Part shown: in pieces, positions 29,998 through 39,499 of the stretch | Layout of the letters: the number at the start of each line of letters is the position of its first letter | How positions within the stretch are numbered: the stretch's first letter is position 1 | DNA from: Eggerthella sp. | GTDB lineage: Bacteria; Actinomycetota; Coriobacteriia; Coriobacteriales; Eggerthellaceae | DNA length: 64,000 bases | Reading direction: 5' to 3' | Assembly (NCBI GenBank): GCA_030540085.1 | Contig: JAUNWY010000002.1 | Location: 186,001-250,000, forward strand | Position numbers and translations under genes: made by a program | Notes under the pieces: model-generated | Told to the model about the DNA's origin: nothing | What the model saw: the letters and a program-made list of their open reading frames with translations, nothing else | Database searches by the model: none

Positions 29998-30674
29998 TAA
30001 AGTGCCATCCTTGCTCGAGCCAAACCACAAATAGAGCCAATTACCTCTTCCACATGCATACTGGAAGAATCAAGCAAAACCGCATCTTTCGCAGGACGCA
30101 AGGGCGCCGTATCGCGACTCGAGTCAAGTTCGTCCCTGCGAATGATATCAGCAAGCACTTCCTGATAGTCGATCGAGCCAATTCCCCTATCGGCGTTTTG
30201 ACGGACACGACGATGGGCGCGCTCCTCGGCGGAAGCAGTAAGGAACACCTTCACTTCGGCGTTGGGGAAAACCTCGGTTCCGATATCACGACCTTCTACG
30301 ACGTAATTGCCCTCCGAGCCAATGCGGCGCTGCTGGTCAACCAACGCCTGACGCACGGCAGGAACGGCAGAAACCGCCGAAACGGATCGATCTATCTCGG
30401 CAGTGCGGATAGCGCCAGTTACCTCAACGTCATCGACGAAAACGCGACGAGGAACAGGATCCCCCTGCTCATGGCGAAAGCTGATCGTGCAGGTATGAGC
30501 AAGAGCGCCCACTGCTTCGGTATCTTCTAGGGAAACGCCATCATGCAGTGCACGCCATGCAACCGCGCGATACATAGCGCCCGTATCCAAGCAAGAAAAA
30601 CCCAGCTCTTTCGCTACAGCTTTTGCAACGGTTGACTTACCTGCACCCGAGGGGCCGTCAATCGCTATGATCAT
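29997..30674 (-). CDS. cmk: Cytidylate kinase
   Basis: 225 residues. Phosphorylates CMP and dCMP. P-loop IAIDGPSGAGKSTVAKAVAKELG, CMP-binding GAMYRAVAWRAL, VVEGRDIGTEVFPNAEVKVFLTASAEERA and the C-terminal DRGIGSIDYQEVLADIIRRDELDSSR lid are present. It starts immediately after the aroA stop and overlaps plsC, so it is inside a translationally coupled operon. Confidence 0.96.
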   Translation of the reverse strand: MIIAIDGPSGAGKSTVAKAVAKELGFSCLDTGAMYRAVAWRALHDGVSLEDTEAVGALAHTCTISFRHEQGDPVPRRVFVDDVEVTGAIRTAEIDRSVSAVSAVPAVRQALVDQQRRIGSEGNYVVEGRDIGTEVFPNAEVKVFLTASAEERAHRRVRQNADRGIGSIDYQEVLADIIRRDELDSSRDTAPLRPAKDAVLLDSSSMHVEEVIGSICGLARARMAL

Positions 30675-31997
30675 CTACGCCAATCCTTTCAAGCATTCAA
30701 GAAACGTGGGAAAGCTAACGGAAACACTGTCGAAATCGATAATGTCTACCGGAGTATCGGAGCACAATCCAACCAGAGACCAAGTCATGGCAAGACGATG
30801 GTCCTTGCGCGAATCGAACACAAGTCCCTGGGGAACCTGCAAGTCGGGCTGACCCTCGATATATAGATCGTCATTTTCAGCCCAAGCGTTCACGCCCAGC
30901 TTTTCCAGGCCTTCGATAATAGCGGTAAGACGATTCGATTCCTTCTTGGTGAGTTCGCTAACCCCACGGAAAACCGTAATTCCGGCAGCATGAGCTGCAA
31001 CCAAAGCCAGAACAGGAATCTCATCGATCTCCGAGGCAATGTGCTGCGAAGGAATCTCGCAACCCACCAGCCTGTCGGTGTACGTTGCCTCGATAATGCC
31101 TATCGGTTCTTTGCCTTCTGCGGTAAGGTAACGCACCTCGATGGAGGCGCCCATGCGCTCAAGGGTGCGTATGAAGCCAACGCGACCAGGGTTGAGGCTG
31201 ACATTCTCGATCTGAATGGAGCTACCCTTCTTCAGGAGTGCAGCGCAAATCAGAAACGCCGCTGATGAAGGGTCTCCCGGAACGTCAACCTCGGAAGCGG
31301 AAAGCACAACGGGACCTTCAACCGAAGCACGACGAAATGCATGCTCCACCTTTACGCCGAATTCGGGCAGCATCAATTCTGTGTGGTTGCGGGAAACAGC
31401 GGGCTCGTTGATGGTCGTGGTGCCCTTGGCGCCCAAACCTGCCAAGAGAACCGCCGTTTTCAGCTGCGCCGACGCCATCGGCGAATCGTAGGTGATGGCT
31501 TTGAGGTTCGGTGTACCGATTTCCGTTACCGGCAGAGTTTCGCACGCCTCAGGCTCAAAGCTAACCCCCATCTTCATCAGGGGTGCAATGATACGACGCA
31601 TCGGGCGCTTCTGAAGCGACTCATCGCCCGTGATCTGAACACGAATGTTCCACGGTGCCAAAATGCCCATAAGAAGTCGTGAGGTGGTGCCTGAGTTCCC
31701 GCAGTCAATGGGGCCCTCGGGCTGCTTGGGGCCCTCGGCGCCCCACCCCGTAACGCCACCAGCCAACGTGCCGTCGACTTGGCGTTCAAGGGAAACCTTT
31801 GCGCCCAAAGCGGAAACCGCGCCAATGGTTGAACGCACATCGGCGGAATCGAGAACCCCCGTCAAACGCGAGGTCCCTTCTGCCATAGCGGCAAAAAGCA
31901 CTGCGCGATGGGATATGGATTTGTCGCCCGGAACGCGGGCGGCTCCATCAAGAGGAGCGCCCAAAGGCTCGATGCGCGTAATATTGGAATCGCTCAT
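30675..31997 (-). CDS. aroA: 3-phosphoshikimate 1-carboxyvinyltransferase (EPSP synthase)
   Basis: 440 residues. Sixth step of the shikimate pathway. Motifs: PGDKSISHRAVLFAAMAEG, DCGNSGTTSRLLMG, ITGDESLQKRPMRRI, SAQLKTAVLLAGLGAKG, DEIPVLALVAAHAAG and RKDHRLAMTWSLVG. ATG 31997 is used because AAGGAG lies ten bases before it. tyrA ends just upstream, so two aromatic amino-acid genes are adjacent. Confidence 0.96.
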   Translation of the reverse strand: MSDSNITRIEPLGAPLDGAARVPGDKSISHRAVLFAAMAEGTSRLTGVLDSADVRSTIGAVSALGAKVSLERQVDGTLAGGVTGWGAEGPKQPEGPIDCGNSGTTSRLLMGILAPWNIRVQITGDESLQKRPMRRIIAPLMKMGVSFEPEACETLPVTEIGTPNLKAITYDSPMASAQLKTAVLLAGLGAKGTTTINEPAVSRNHTELMLPEFGVKVEHAFRRASVEGPVVLSASEVDVPGDPSSAAFLICAALLKKGSSIQIENVSLNPGRVGFIRTLERMGASIEVRYLTAEGKEPIGIIEATYTDRLVGCEIPSQHIASEIDEIPVLALVAAHAAGITVFRGVSELTKKESNRLTAIIEGLEKLGVNAWAENDDLYIEGQPDLQVPQGLVFDSRKDHRLAMTWSLVGLCSDTPVDIIDFDSVSVSFPTFLECLKGLA

Positions 31998-32005
31998 GAT
32001 GTCCA

Positions 32006-33130
32006 CTACTCCTTAGATAGAGGGTTGAAAGAAATGCTGAAACCAGCCTTGATAAGCTGAGTGGATAGCTTTCCGATATCGCCTTCGTCGGTAAGCACCA
32101 TATCGAGAACAGCGCTCGAAGACGTGATGTGATCGATATTGATGGACTGCACGTTGCAACCAACCTGGCTTGCAATAGTGGTAACCTCGGCGATAATGCC
32201 AGGACGATTGGTAAGCGGGATGCGTACTTCCAGCAAGTCTTCGGTTGCGGGAACCCATTTGGCAGGAATAGACCTACGGGCTTGAGCCGCTCGATCAAGC
32301 AGCTTGGTGAACTCGGCCTTATCGCCTTCGCGCAGCGTATCTGCATAGCCACGCAAAATAGATTGCACCTCATCAAGCCCCTCCACGATGGCTTCGCGGT
32401 TATCGAAGGCGATTCCCGTCCACAGAGCCGGAGAGCCTGCGGCAATGCGAGTAGAGTCCTTAAACCCGCCGGCAGCCAAACGAAACAGGGCTTCCTGATC
32501 GTCGGCATGACGCACAGCGAGCTCAACCAGCGAAGAAGCCACAAAGTGCGGCACATGGCTCACGATGGCAACCGCTTCGTCGTGCTTATCGCGCGGCAAC
32601 GAAACCACGCGCGCGCCGAGGCCCGCGAGTGCCTCATGGAGATTGGCATAATCGTCTGGGGACGTTTCCTCGTCGGGGCACAACACCCAATGAGCGCCCT
32701 TGAACATATCCTCTCGTGCGCCCTCAATGCCGCTTTTCTCGGAGCCCGCCATCGGATGACCGGGAATATACTTCTCGGGATAGCGCAAAAGCTCCTGTGC
32801 TTGTCGGCTCACGATCTTCTTCGTCGAACAGGCATCGGTTACTACACCCCTGAAATCACAGGCAGCGATGATACGGAAGTATTCGTTTGCCACGGGAACG
32901 GGAGTTGCGATCATTACCAGTTCACAATCGCAGAGCACCGGGCCCAGATCTTCACTGGAGACATGGCCTTCGTCGATCCAGCCACGCTCTTGAGCCGCCT
33001 TAACTGCATCCTCGGAAACGTCAATGCCCACAAGACGCGCATCGGGATATGCGTTGCGATACATGGCCGCAAAGGATGATCCGATGAGTCCGAGACCGAT
33101 AACGGCCACTGAGGAAAAGTGCGTCTTCAT
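32006..33130 (-). CDS. tyrA: Prephenate dehydrogenase with ACT domain
   Basis: 374 residues from ATG 33130 (MKTHFSSVAVIGLGLIGSSF). Makes 4-hydroxyphenylpyruvate for tyrosine. N-terminal NAD(P) Rossmann fold, IPGHPMAGSEKSGIEGA active-site loop, SHVPHFVASSLVELA, and a C-terminal ACT domain from about residue 305 (IPLTNRPGIIAEVTTIASQVG), expected to bind tyrosine for feedback control. The long upstream open frame overlaps the rluB-like gene and is not used. Confidence 0.94.
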   Translation of the reverse strand: MKTHFSSVAVIGLGLIGSSFAAMYRNAYPDARLVGIDVSEDAVKAAQERGWIDEGHVSSEDLGPVLCDCELVMIATPVPVANEYFRIIAACDFRGVVTDACSTKKIVSRQAQELLRYPEKYIPGHPMAGSEKSGIEGAREDMFKGAHWVLCPDEETSPDDYANLHEALAGLGARVVSLPRDKHDEAVAIVSHVPHFVASSLVELAVRHADDQEALFRLAAGGFKDSTRIAAGSPALWTGIAFDNREAIVEGLDEVQSILRGYADTLREGDKAEFTKLLDRAAQARRSIPAKWVPATEDLLEVRIPLTNRPGIIAEVTTIASQVGCNVQSINIDHITSSSAVLDMVLTDEGDIGKLSTQLIKAGFSISFNPLSKE

Positions 33131-33185
33131 AGCTAATTTGCCCATTTCTGATAGCGGTTTGTTTGTGTGGTTGATTCTACCACGC

Positions 33186-33929
33186 CTATCTGGCAGCCCG
33201 TTCAAGCGCTGCAACCTCTTGCGAACTGAGCACACGATATTTCCCCTCAGGAAGACTGCCCAGCTCAAGGGGGCCAAACGACTCACGGTGTAAACGAAGT
33301 ACCGGATGCCCAACCGCTTCGAGCATACGCTTCACTTGACGCTTCCTGCCTTCATGGATGGTGATCTCCACAAACGCATTCCCTCCCTTGCGGCGAATTA
33401 GGGAAACCGCAGCAGGTTGAGTCATGCCATCTTCCAACTCAACGCCGTGGCGCAAACGGTCAAGCGCCTTTTCGCTTGGCGTGCCCTTCACTAGGGCATG
33501 GTAGGTTTTGTCGACATGGCGAGAGGGATGCAGAACGGCATTGCCCAGCTCTCCATCGGTGGAAAACAGCAACAACCCTGTAGTGTCATAGTCCAAGCGT
33601 CCCAACGGGTACAGGCCGGGGATCTCGTCGCAAGGAACCAATTCCGCGACACAAGGGCGCCCTTGGGGGTCTTTCATGGAAGTCAGAAAACCTGCTGGTT
33701 TATTGAGCATCAGCGTAACCGCCTGGTTTGGCTGGCAAACAAGAGCCCCGTCTAGACTCACTTCGTCGACAGAAGGATCGACCTTGGTGCCAAGCTCAGT
33801 TACCACGCACCCATTTACGGAAACTCGCCCCGCCTCAATGATCTTCTCACATGCGCGACGGCTCGCAACGCCGGCTCGTGCCAAGAACTTTTGCAGGCGT
33901 ACTTGACCAACCTGTTCGTTTTCTTGCAC
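33186..33929 (-). CDS. Pseudouridine synthase, RsuA/RluB family
   Basis: 247 residues. N-terminal S4 RNA-binding domain (VRLQKFLARAGVASRRACEKIIEAGRVSVNG), then the catalytic domain with Asp in YPLGRLDYDTTGLLLFSTDGELGNAVLHPS and the C-terminal EGRKRQVKRMLEAVGHPVLRLHRESFGPL. Its place after scpB is the classic position of RluB, which modifies 23S U2605, but RsuA-type specificity cannot be excluded. Confidence 0.92.
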   Translation of the reverse strand: MQENEQVGQVRLQKFLARAGVASRRACEKIIEAGRVSVNGCVVTELGTKVDPSVDEVSLDGALVCQPNQAVTLMLNKPAGFLTSMKDPQGRPCVAELVPCDEIPGLYPLGRLDYDTTGLLLFSTDGELGNAVLHPSRHVDKTYHALVKGTPSEKALDRLRHGVELEDGMTQPAAVSLIRRKGGNAFVEITIHEGRKRQVKRMLEAVGHPVLRLHRESFGPLELGSLPEGKYRVLSSQEVAALERAAR

Positions 33930-33937
33930 GTTAGCCT

Positions 33938-34735
33938 CTATTCATCCTCATCGAATACCAACTCATCGAAGTTGATCTTCTCAACCGCTCCCACGCCTGC
34001 GGCAAGCGCATCGGAAAGCATCGTCTGCATCGCTTCTTGCATGGTCTCAGGCTGCAGAAGGTCGTCCTCAACTTCTTCTTCGCCACCAAGAGAATACGAT
34101 TCGTCTTCCGGACGCACCACATTCAAACGCTCGGAGATAAACGCGCGCGTTTCCTCGTCGGGAGCAAACGACTCCAACGGAGGAAGATCTCGCACCGAAC
34201 GAAGGCCGAATTTTTCCAAAAAAGTTCGGGTGGTTGCATACAACACCGGATTACCAGGCGCATCTTGCGTTCCCGCTTCACGGAGAAGGCCCTTTTCCAC
34301 CAGGGAGTTAATGGAGCTATCCGAGCTCACGCCACGAACCGAAGCAACGCCGTTGCGGGTAATGGGCTGGCAATACGCCACAACAGCCAACGTTTCCAAT
34401 GCCGCTTGGGAAAGTTTGCGGGTATCCCACGAAAGAACATAGCGTTCGATGAGCTCGTGATAACGGGGATGCGTATACAAGCGCCAACCACCGGCAACTT
34501 CGCGAAGCTGAATTCCCCGCTCGGCTTGCTCGAGCTCCCCCTGCAGACGCACAAGCGATTCCTGCACGCATGCAGGATCGACTTGCAGCATATCCGCAAA
34601 CGTCAAGACACCGACAGGCTCGTCGGTGACAAACAGCATCGACTCGATAGCGCCCATAAGCCATGTCTGGTCGACTTCAGCATATGCCGTAATGCCGCCG
34701 GATTCCTGCTCGTTATTCTGATCTTCCTGCATCAT
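33938..34735 (-). CDS. scpB: Segregation and condensation protein B
   Basis: 265 residues. Winged-helix partner of ScpA and SMC in chromosome condensation. Typical segments: AIESMLFVTDEPVGVLTFADMLQVDP, GGWRLYTHPRYHELIERYV, LSQAALETLAVVAYCQPITRNGVASVRGVSSDSSI and YATTRTFLEKFGLRSVRDLPPL. The C-terminal 70 residues are acidic and longer than usual. Its ATG overlaps the scpA stop by four bases (ATGA). Confidence 0.94.
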   Translation of the reverse strand: MMQEDQNNEQESGGITAYAEVDQTWLMGAIESMLFVTDEPVGVLTFADMLQVDPACVQESLVRLQGELEQAERGIQLREVAGGWRLYTHPRYHELIERYVLSWDTRKLSQAALETLAVVAYCQPITRNGVASVRGVSSDSSINSLVEKGLLREAGTQDAPGNPVLYATTRTFLEKFGLRSVRDLPPLESFAPDEETRAFISERLNVVRPEDESYSLGGEEEVEDDLLQPETMQEAMQTMLSDALAAGVGAVEKINFDELVFDEDE

Positions 34736-35523
34736 GCCTCCCCTGCCGAATCGAATTCGCCGTCATCCAAGATTTGGGCACTTGCCCCTTCAACGTAGGT
34801 AATGGAAATATCCCCAAACAAATCGTCTTGCTTCAAGCTCACCATATTGCGTTTGAACAATTCCAGCATGGCCAAAAACGTCACCACGATTAGATGCGGG
34901 CTATCATCTGCTGAAACGAAATCCGAGAACTTTGCACTCCCATCGGCGCACACCTTATCGAACACCGTGCGAACCTGCGTTTCAACGGGAATTACCTTTG
35001 CGGCAATATGCTCAGATTCAAGCAGGAACACATCGCGACGGGCAATGCAACTCGCGCACAGCTCGCCCAGACGGTCGATTTTAACGCCATCCAAATAATC
35101 TGGCACCAAGGTGAGAAAGGAACGATCGGGACCAAAAGGACGCGTATGAACACGCGACTCCGCCTCAAAGCGACTCTGCAAAGCGGCTGCCGCATTCTTG
35201 AATTTCTTGTATTCCAGCAAATGCTCAACCAGCGCATCACGCATTTCGCTTGCCGACATTTCCTCGTACTCTTCGGGCACATCTTCGGCTTCTTCATGCG
35301 GCAGCAAACTTGCTGCTTTGATTTCCAGCAACGTCGAAGCAACGAGGAGGAAATCGCTCGCCACGTCCAGATCGACATTGCGCATACGCTGCACTTCCGC
35401 CAAATACTGGTCGGTGATTTCCGAAAGGGAGATAGAGCCGATGCTCACTTTTTGGCGGCTGACCAAATACAGAAGTAGATCGAAAGGACCCTCGAAGCTT
35501 TCTATGCGGACACGATATGACAT
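34732..35523 (-). CDS. scpA: Segregation and condensation protein A
   Basis: 263 residues. Kleisin subunit that bridges SMC heads. Family start YRVRIESFEGPFDLLLYLVSRQKVSIGSISLSEITDQYL and DFLLVASTLLEIKAASLLP; C-terminal winged helix with VVTFLAMLELFKRNMVSLKQDDLFGDI. Located between trmL and scpB on the same strand, with two bases from the trmL stop. Confidence 0.94.
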   Translation of the reverse strand: MSYRVRIESFEGPFDLLLYLVSRQKVSIGSISLSEITDQYLAEVQRMRNVDLDVASDFLLVASTLLEIKAASLLPHEEAEDVPEEYEEMSASEMRDALVEHLLEYKKFKNAAAALQSRFEAESRVHTRPFGPDRSFLTLVPDYLDGVKIDRLGELCASCIARRDVFLLESEHIAAKVIPVETQVRTVFDKVCADGSAKFSDFVSADDSPHLIVVTFLAMLELFKRNMVSLKQDDLFGDISITYVEGASAQILDDGEFDSAGEA

Positions 35524-35525
35524 GC

Positions 35526-36002
35526 TTACAGAAGCGCCTCAAACGCATTTTGGCGCAACGTTTCATATACACCGATAGCAACAGCGTTGGAAAGGTTCAA
35601 AGAGCGCAAGCTCTCACGCATGGGAAGACGGACGCATTCTTCCGCATGGGCATCGAGCACCTCTGGGTCAATGCCTCGACTCTCGCGACCAAACACCAAA
35701 TAGAGTTCGCCGGCATCGGTCAAATCCTCATGATAGAAGGATCGGCTGGTGTTTCCCGTAAAGAACAACATGCGCTTGCCCTTATGCTCTTCAAGGAACT
35801 GGTCCACGCAAGGATGACGAACGATGGTCACTTTGTCCCAGTAATCAAGGCCAGCACGGGCAAGGTTGCGCTGGGTATAGCGAAATCCCATTGGTTCCAC
35901 CAGGTGCAACGTTGCGCCCGTGCATGCACAGGTACGGGCAATGTTGCCCGCATTCTGGGGGATCTCCGGCTCAAATAGAACCACATGCAGATCAAGCGCC
36001 AT
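35526..36002 (-). CDS. trmL: tRNA (cytidine(34)-2'-O)-methyltransferase TrmL
   Basis: 158 residues from ATG 36002. SPOUT-class enzyme modifying the wobble base of tRNA-Leu. Signature LHVVLFEPEIPQNAGNIARTCACTGATLHLV, LVFGRESRGIDP and VRLPMRESLRSLNLSNAVAIGVYE form the knotted SAM site. ATG overlaps the ABC-F stop (TAATG). The 19 upstream in-frame codons lie inside the ABC-F gene. Confidence 0.94.
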   Translation of the reverse strand: MALDLHVVLFEPEIPQNAGNIARTCACTGATLHLVEPMGFRYTQRNLARAGLDYWDKVTIVRHPCVDQFLEEHKGKRMLFFTGNTSRSFYHEDLTDAGELYLVFGRESRGIDPEVLDAHAEECVRLPMRESLRSLNLSNAVAIGVYETLRQNAFEALL

Positions 36003-38035
36003 TATGCATCGAGTCCTTTGTTCATCTCTTCCTCGATTTCTTCCGAAAGCATGATCCACTCTTCCTCGTGAGCGGAAAGCGATTGCTTCAACTTCGCATG
36101 CTCGGCTATGACATCGCTCGAAGAGTCTTCGTTCGTGTAAAAATCAGGGTCGGCCAACAGAGCCATGATCTCTTCCATGCGAGCGGTTTCACACTCAATG
36201 ATCTTGTCGAGCTCCTTCACTCGCTTACGCTGATTCTTCAGTGCGGCATAAGCGCGATTGCGGGCCTCTGCCTCTGCGCGTTTTTGTTCTTTTGTTTTAG
36301 GGGCAGAACCACGAGGTGCCGTCATAGGCTTCTTTGATGCCCCTTCTTTCGAAAAGGCTTTCGCGAACGCCGCAGAGGAAGCAGCGGCAGGCGCCGCCTT
36401 GGCGGGACGCTCTTGCATGCCGTCGACCGCGCTACGGGTATCCTCCTGCCCAGTTTTGTACAGGTAGTAATCGTAGTCACCCGCAAACGAGGTTACCTGA
36501 CCGGGCTTCACCTCGATGATGCGATTGGCTACGGATCGAATCAGGTGCCTATCGTGCGTAATAAGAAGGATGGTTCCCTCGAACTGCTTCAGAGCCTGCT
36601 CCAGGATATCAGCGCTCGCGATATCAAGGTGGTTCGTAGGTTCGTCGAGGCAAAGCAGGGGGCGTGGGGCAACAAGCATCTTGGCCAAAGCCAAGCGGCA
36701 CTTTTCGCCACCAGAAAGAACGGACACTTTTTTGTCTACCGCATCTGCCTGGAACAAAAAGGCACCCAACAGCGTTCGGACCTGGGAAATGCTCCAACCA
36801 GGCGCTGCGCCATCCAGCTCCTCAAAAACGGTATTGCCAGGATGCAGCTCCTCGAGCTGATGCTGAGCAAAGTACGTTTTGCTCACATGGGCACCATATT
36901 TAATCGTACCAGCATCAGGTTCTAGGGCACCTGCGATCATCTTAAGTAGGGTAGACTTTCCCGCACCGTTTGGGCCAACCAATGCCACCTTTTCCCCGCG
37001 ATACAAAGACAGATCCAGTCCATCGTAGACCGTCTTTGAACCAAACGATTTGCATAGACCTGAGGTTTCCACCACCAGATCACCCGTACGTGGCGGTTGC
37101 TGGAAATTGAAGTGTACGCTCTTGCGCTCAGGGGGAACTTGGATGATCTCCATTTTCTCAAGCTTACGCACACGATCTTGCACCTGTTTGGCTTTCGTCG
37201 CCTTGTAGCGAAAACGCTCGATGAATGCCTCCATATGGGCAATTTCCTCTTGCTGCTTCTGAGCTTGCTCACGCAGCAATCCAAGACGCTCTTCGCGCTG
37301 CGTCAAATAAGCAGAATAATTGCCTTTGTAGAGCTGAACGTGTCCCAAATCGATCTCAGCAACGCGATCAACCATGTTGTCCAGGAATTCACGGTCGTGG
37401 CTTACCACAATCACGCTTCCGGAGTAACTGCGCAAGAAGCTCTCAAGCCACTTAACGCTTTCGAGATCGAGGTGGTTGGTAGGCTCGTCGAGAAGGAGTA
37501 CTTCGGGGTTGCGCGTTAAAAGCTTCGCCAAAGCGATGCGCATCTGCCAGCCACCAGAAAAATCTGAGGTCATGCACTCCATGTCGTCTTCGCCGAAGCC
37601 CAAGCCAAACAATACCGAGCGCACGCGCGATTCAAGCTGATAGCCACCCATGGCCTCATATTGGTCGCGAGCGCGCCCATACGAAGCAAGCTGTTGCTCG
37701 GTGGGGTTTTCGCCCAACGAGGTTTCAAGCTCGCGCATGTGGCGCTCTTGGTTCAGGATCTCATGCTGGGCGGAAAGAACCTCTTCGAAAATGGAACGCT
37801 CCCCCATCTCGATGGCTTCCTGCTCCAGGTATCCAAGCTTTGCGCCCTTTGCCAGTATGATGCGGCCATTATCGGCATCCTCTTTGCCGGTAATGATATT
37901 GAGCATAGTGGTTTTGCCAGCGCCATTCGGCCCAACAAGGGCAAGGCGATCATACTCTTCCAAACGGAAAGTGACGTCTGAAAACAGGACGCGGGAACCA
38001 AAGGATTTTGTGATGTGTTCAAGCTGTAAAATCAT
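36002..38035 (-). CDS. ABC-F family ATPase (translation factor type)
   Basis: 677 residues, soluble, no membrane segments. Two ABC domains: [16 protein letters not shown] with [19 protein letters not shown], and [16 protein letters not shown] with [19 protein letters not shown], joined by a long basic inter-domain linker (residues about 250-300, [30 protein letters not shown]). A C-terminal coiled coil (about 600-670) gives a Uup/YdiF-like layout. ABC-F proteins act on the ribosome E site; some give antibiotic resistance, but nothing here shows that. Confidence 0.9.
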   Translation of the reverse strand: MILQLEHITKSFGSRVLFSDVTFRLEEYDRLALVGPNGAGKTTMLNIITGKEDADNGRIILAKGAKLGYLEQEAIEMGERSIFEEVLSAQHEILNQERHMRELETSLGENPTEQQLASYGRARDQYEAMGGYQLESRVRSVLFGLGFGEDDMECMTSDFSGGWQMRIALAKLLTRNPEVLLLDEPTNHLDLESVKWLESFLRSYSGSVIVVSHDREFLDNMVDRVAEIDLGHVQLYKGNYSAYLTQREERLGLLREQAQKQQEEIAHMEAFIERFRYKATKAKQVQDRVRKLEKMEIIQVPPERKSVHFNFQQPPRTGDLVVETSGLCKSFGSKTVYDGLDLSLYRGEKVALVGPNGAGKSTLLKMIAGALEPDAGTIKYGAHVSKTYFAQHQLEELHPGNTVFEELDGAAPGWSISQVRTLLGAFLFQADAVDKKVSVLSGGEKCRLALAKMLVAPRPLLCLDEPTNHLDIASADILEQALKQFEGTILLITHDRHLIRSVANRIIEVKPGQVTSFAGDYDYYLYKTGQEDTRSAVDGMQERPAKAAPAAASSAAFAKAFSKEGASKKPMTAPRGSAPKTKEQKRAEAEARNRAYAALKNQRKRVKELDKIIECETARMEEIMALLADPDFYTNEDSSSDVIAEHAKLKQSLSAHEEEWIMLSEEIEEEMNKGLDA

Positions 38036-38211
38036 AACGATTCATTGTACCGTATGCGAACAACGCAACCGAGCGGTCCCAAGCCATACTTACAAACCGT
38101 GCATGAATGCGCAAACCGCCAGCGCGTAATCCAAATTCGCAACTATCCGTTTCGCAAGCTTCCCGCAATCCGATTCGATATAACATCGCACGAAAGCAAA
38201 CCTGACGTGGT

Positions 38212-39144
38212 CTAGTCGATGAAAATGCTCGGAGAGGCAGATCGATCAAGCTGATGCCCGCGCACGTATTCGATGAAATGCTCCACGCAGTACGGACGAT
38301 AATTCTTGTCGCAATAAACAAGGTATATCGTGTGGCAGTACCGGCGCTTTTCCAGCTCATTGTTGTATAGAGGTTTAACAACAATGTCTTCCATCGTATG
38401 AGGGAAAAACGTGTCGAGCATTAATGCCAAATCTGAGCCATTAGCTGCAAAGCCTGCAAGAATAGACTCATCCTCATACACATAGCGGACATCATCGATA
38501 TCGAAGCTATCGAGTAAATTTTTTACCGATTTTCCGAGGGGAACTTCCTCTCGATACGTAATAAGGGATTCGCCCTTCAAATCGCCAGGTGTCAGATACG
38601 GTTTCGAGGCCAATGGCGAAGAGGGGCTCATGGCAACAACAAGATGCTGCTCAGCAACGGGAATCTGATGCAGTTTATCGCTGTACAGAGCGTCAAAAGC
38701 GCAAAAAGCAACATCATGCTTTCCCTCAACAATGCCGCAAAGCAATTCTTGGGAAGGCTTCTGGTTGATGTTGAATTCTGTTTTTCGCTCATTCACCGAA
38801 GAATACCCGTTCAGCAATCGAGGAAGAAATTCCGTTTGAAGCGTGATGATACAACCCAAATCGATTACGCCGCCATCACCTTCACCGGAATAGCCTTTCA
38901 TGATAGCAATGCCCTTATCCAGCTGCTCCAACGAAGCGTTTACATATTTGAGGAATTCCGCACCATACTTCGTAAGCTCCACATTGCGACCCGCTTTTTG
39001 GAAAAGGGAAACGCCCAACTCTTGCTCAAGAGACGAAATGGAACCAGAAAGGGTGGGTTGCGTAATGAAAAGCTCTTTGGCAGCCTTCGTGTAATGCTGC
39101 AATTCGGCTAATTTACGAAAATAATAAAGCTGAGACAGATTCAT
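38212..39144 (-). CDS. LysR-family transcriptional regulator
   Basis: 310 residues from ATG 39144. N-terminal HTH (NLSQLYYFRKLAELQHYTKAAKELFITQPTLSGSISSLEQELGVSLFQKAGRNVELTKYG) and a periplasmic-binding-like effector domain (about residues 90-300). It lies downstream of the MFS transporter on the same strand. An 11-mer, AAACCTATAAG, occurs both upstream of this gene and in the MFS promoter, so the likely targets are its own gene and the transporter. Effector unknown. Confidence 0.92.
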   Translation of the reverse strand: MNLSQLYYFRKLAELQHYTKAAKELFITQPTLSGSISSLEQELGVSLFQKAGRNVELTKYGAEFLKYVNASLEQLDKGIAIMKGYSGEGDGGVIDLGCIITLQTEFLPRLLNGYSSVNERKTEFNINQKPSQELLCGIVEGKHDVAFCAFDALYSDKLHQIPVAEQHLVVAMSPSSPLASKPYLTPGDLKGESLITYREEVPLGKSVKNLLDSFDIDDVRYVYEDESILAGFAANGSDLALMLDTFFPHTMEDIVVKPLYNNELEKRRYCHTIYLVYCDKNYRPYCVEHFIEYVRGHQLDRSASPSIFID

Positions 39145-39181
39145 GCTTCTACGCGCCTCCACCTAAGACAAAACGTTGTTA

Positions 39182-39187
39182 ATTATA
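39182..39187 (-). promoter_or_regulatory. -10 element of the LysR gene promoter
   Basis: Consensus TATAAT on the minus strand, with no good -35 at 17 bases (AGCTTA), as often seen for activator-dependent or autoregulated promoters. The operator candidate 39210-39236 lies directly upstream. Confidence 0.55.
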
Positions 39188-39209
39188 GCGTAAATCCGAT
39201 AAATTAAGC

Positions 39210-39236
39210 TAAACCTATAAGCCAATCTTTGGTTTA
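39210..39236. promoter_or_regulatory. Candidate LysR operator, TAAACC-N15-GGTTTA
   Basis: Six-base perfect inverted repeat 66 bases upstream of the LysR start. It contains AAACCTATAAG (39211-39221), shared exactly with the MFS promoter. Confidence 0.5.
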
Positions 39237-39436
39237 CCGCAACAGCAGCAACCAGAATTGCTAAAACACGGGAATCCTTCTTTTCACACCCCTCGCCAAA
39301 CTCTGTCGGGCACCTTATCTACACCGCAACAGCCACCTCCCCTCCCAAACAGGACGATAATCGTTGCCCTCCCTCATGTTGCTAGGTAAATACTGGCCCT
39401 TACACGCTGCGAGCTTGCCTCAACAATCAAAACGAA

Positions 39437-39462
39437 AAGGGCCCTGGTTTCCCAGGGCCCTT
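39437..39462 (-). terminator. Terminator after the MFS transporter
   Basis: AAGGGCCCTGG-GAAA-CCAGGGCCCTT on the minus strand, then TTCGTTTTG; perfect 11-bp stem 38 bases after the stop. Confidence 0.9.
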
Positions 39463-39499
39463 CGAGTAGTGCATGAATTATTTCATGAACGCTTCGTGT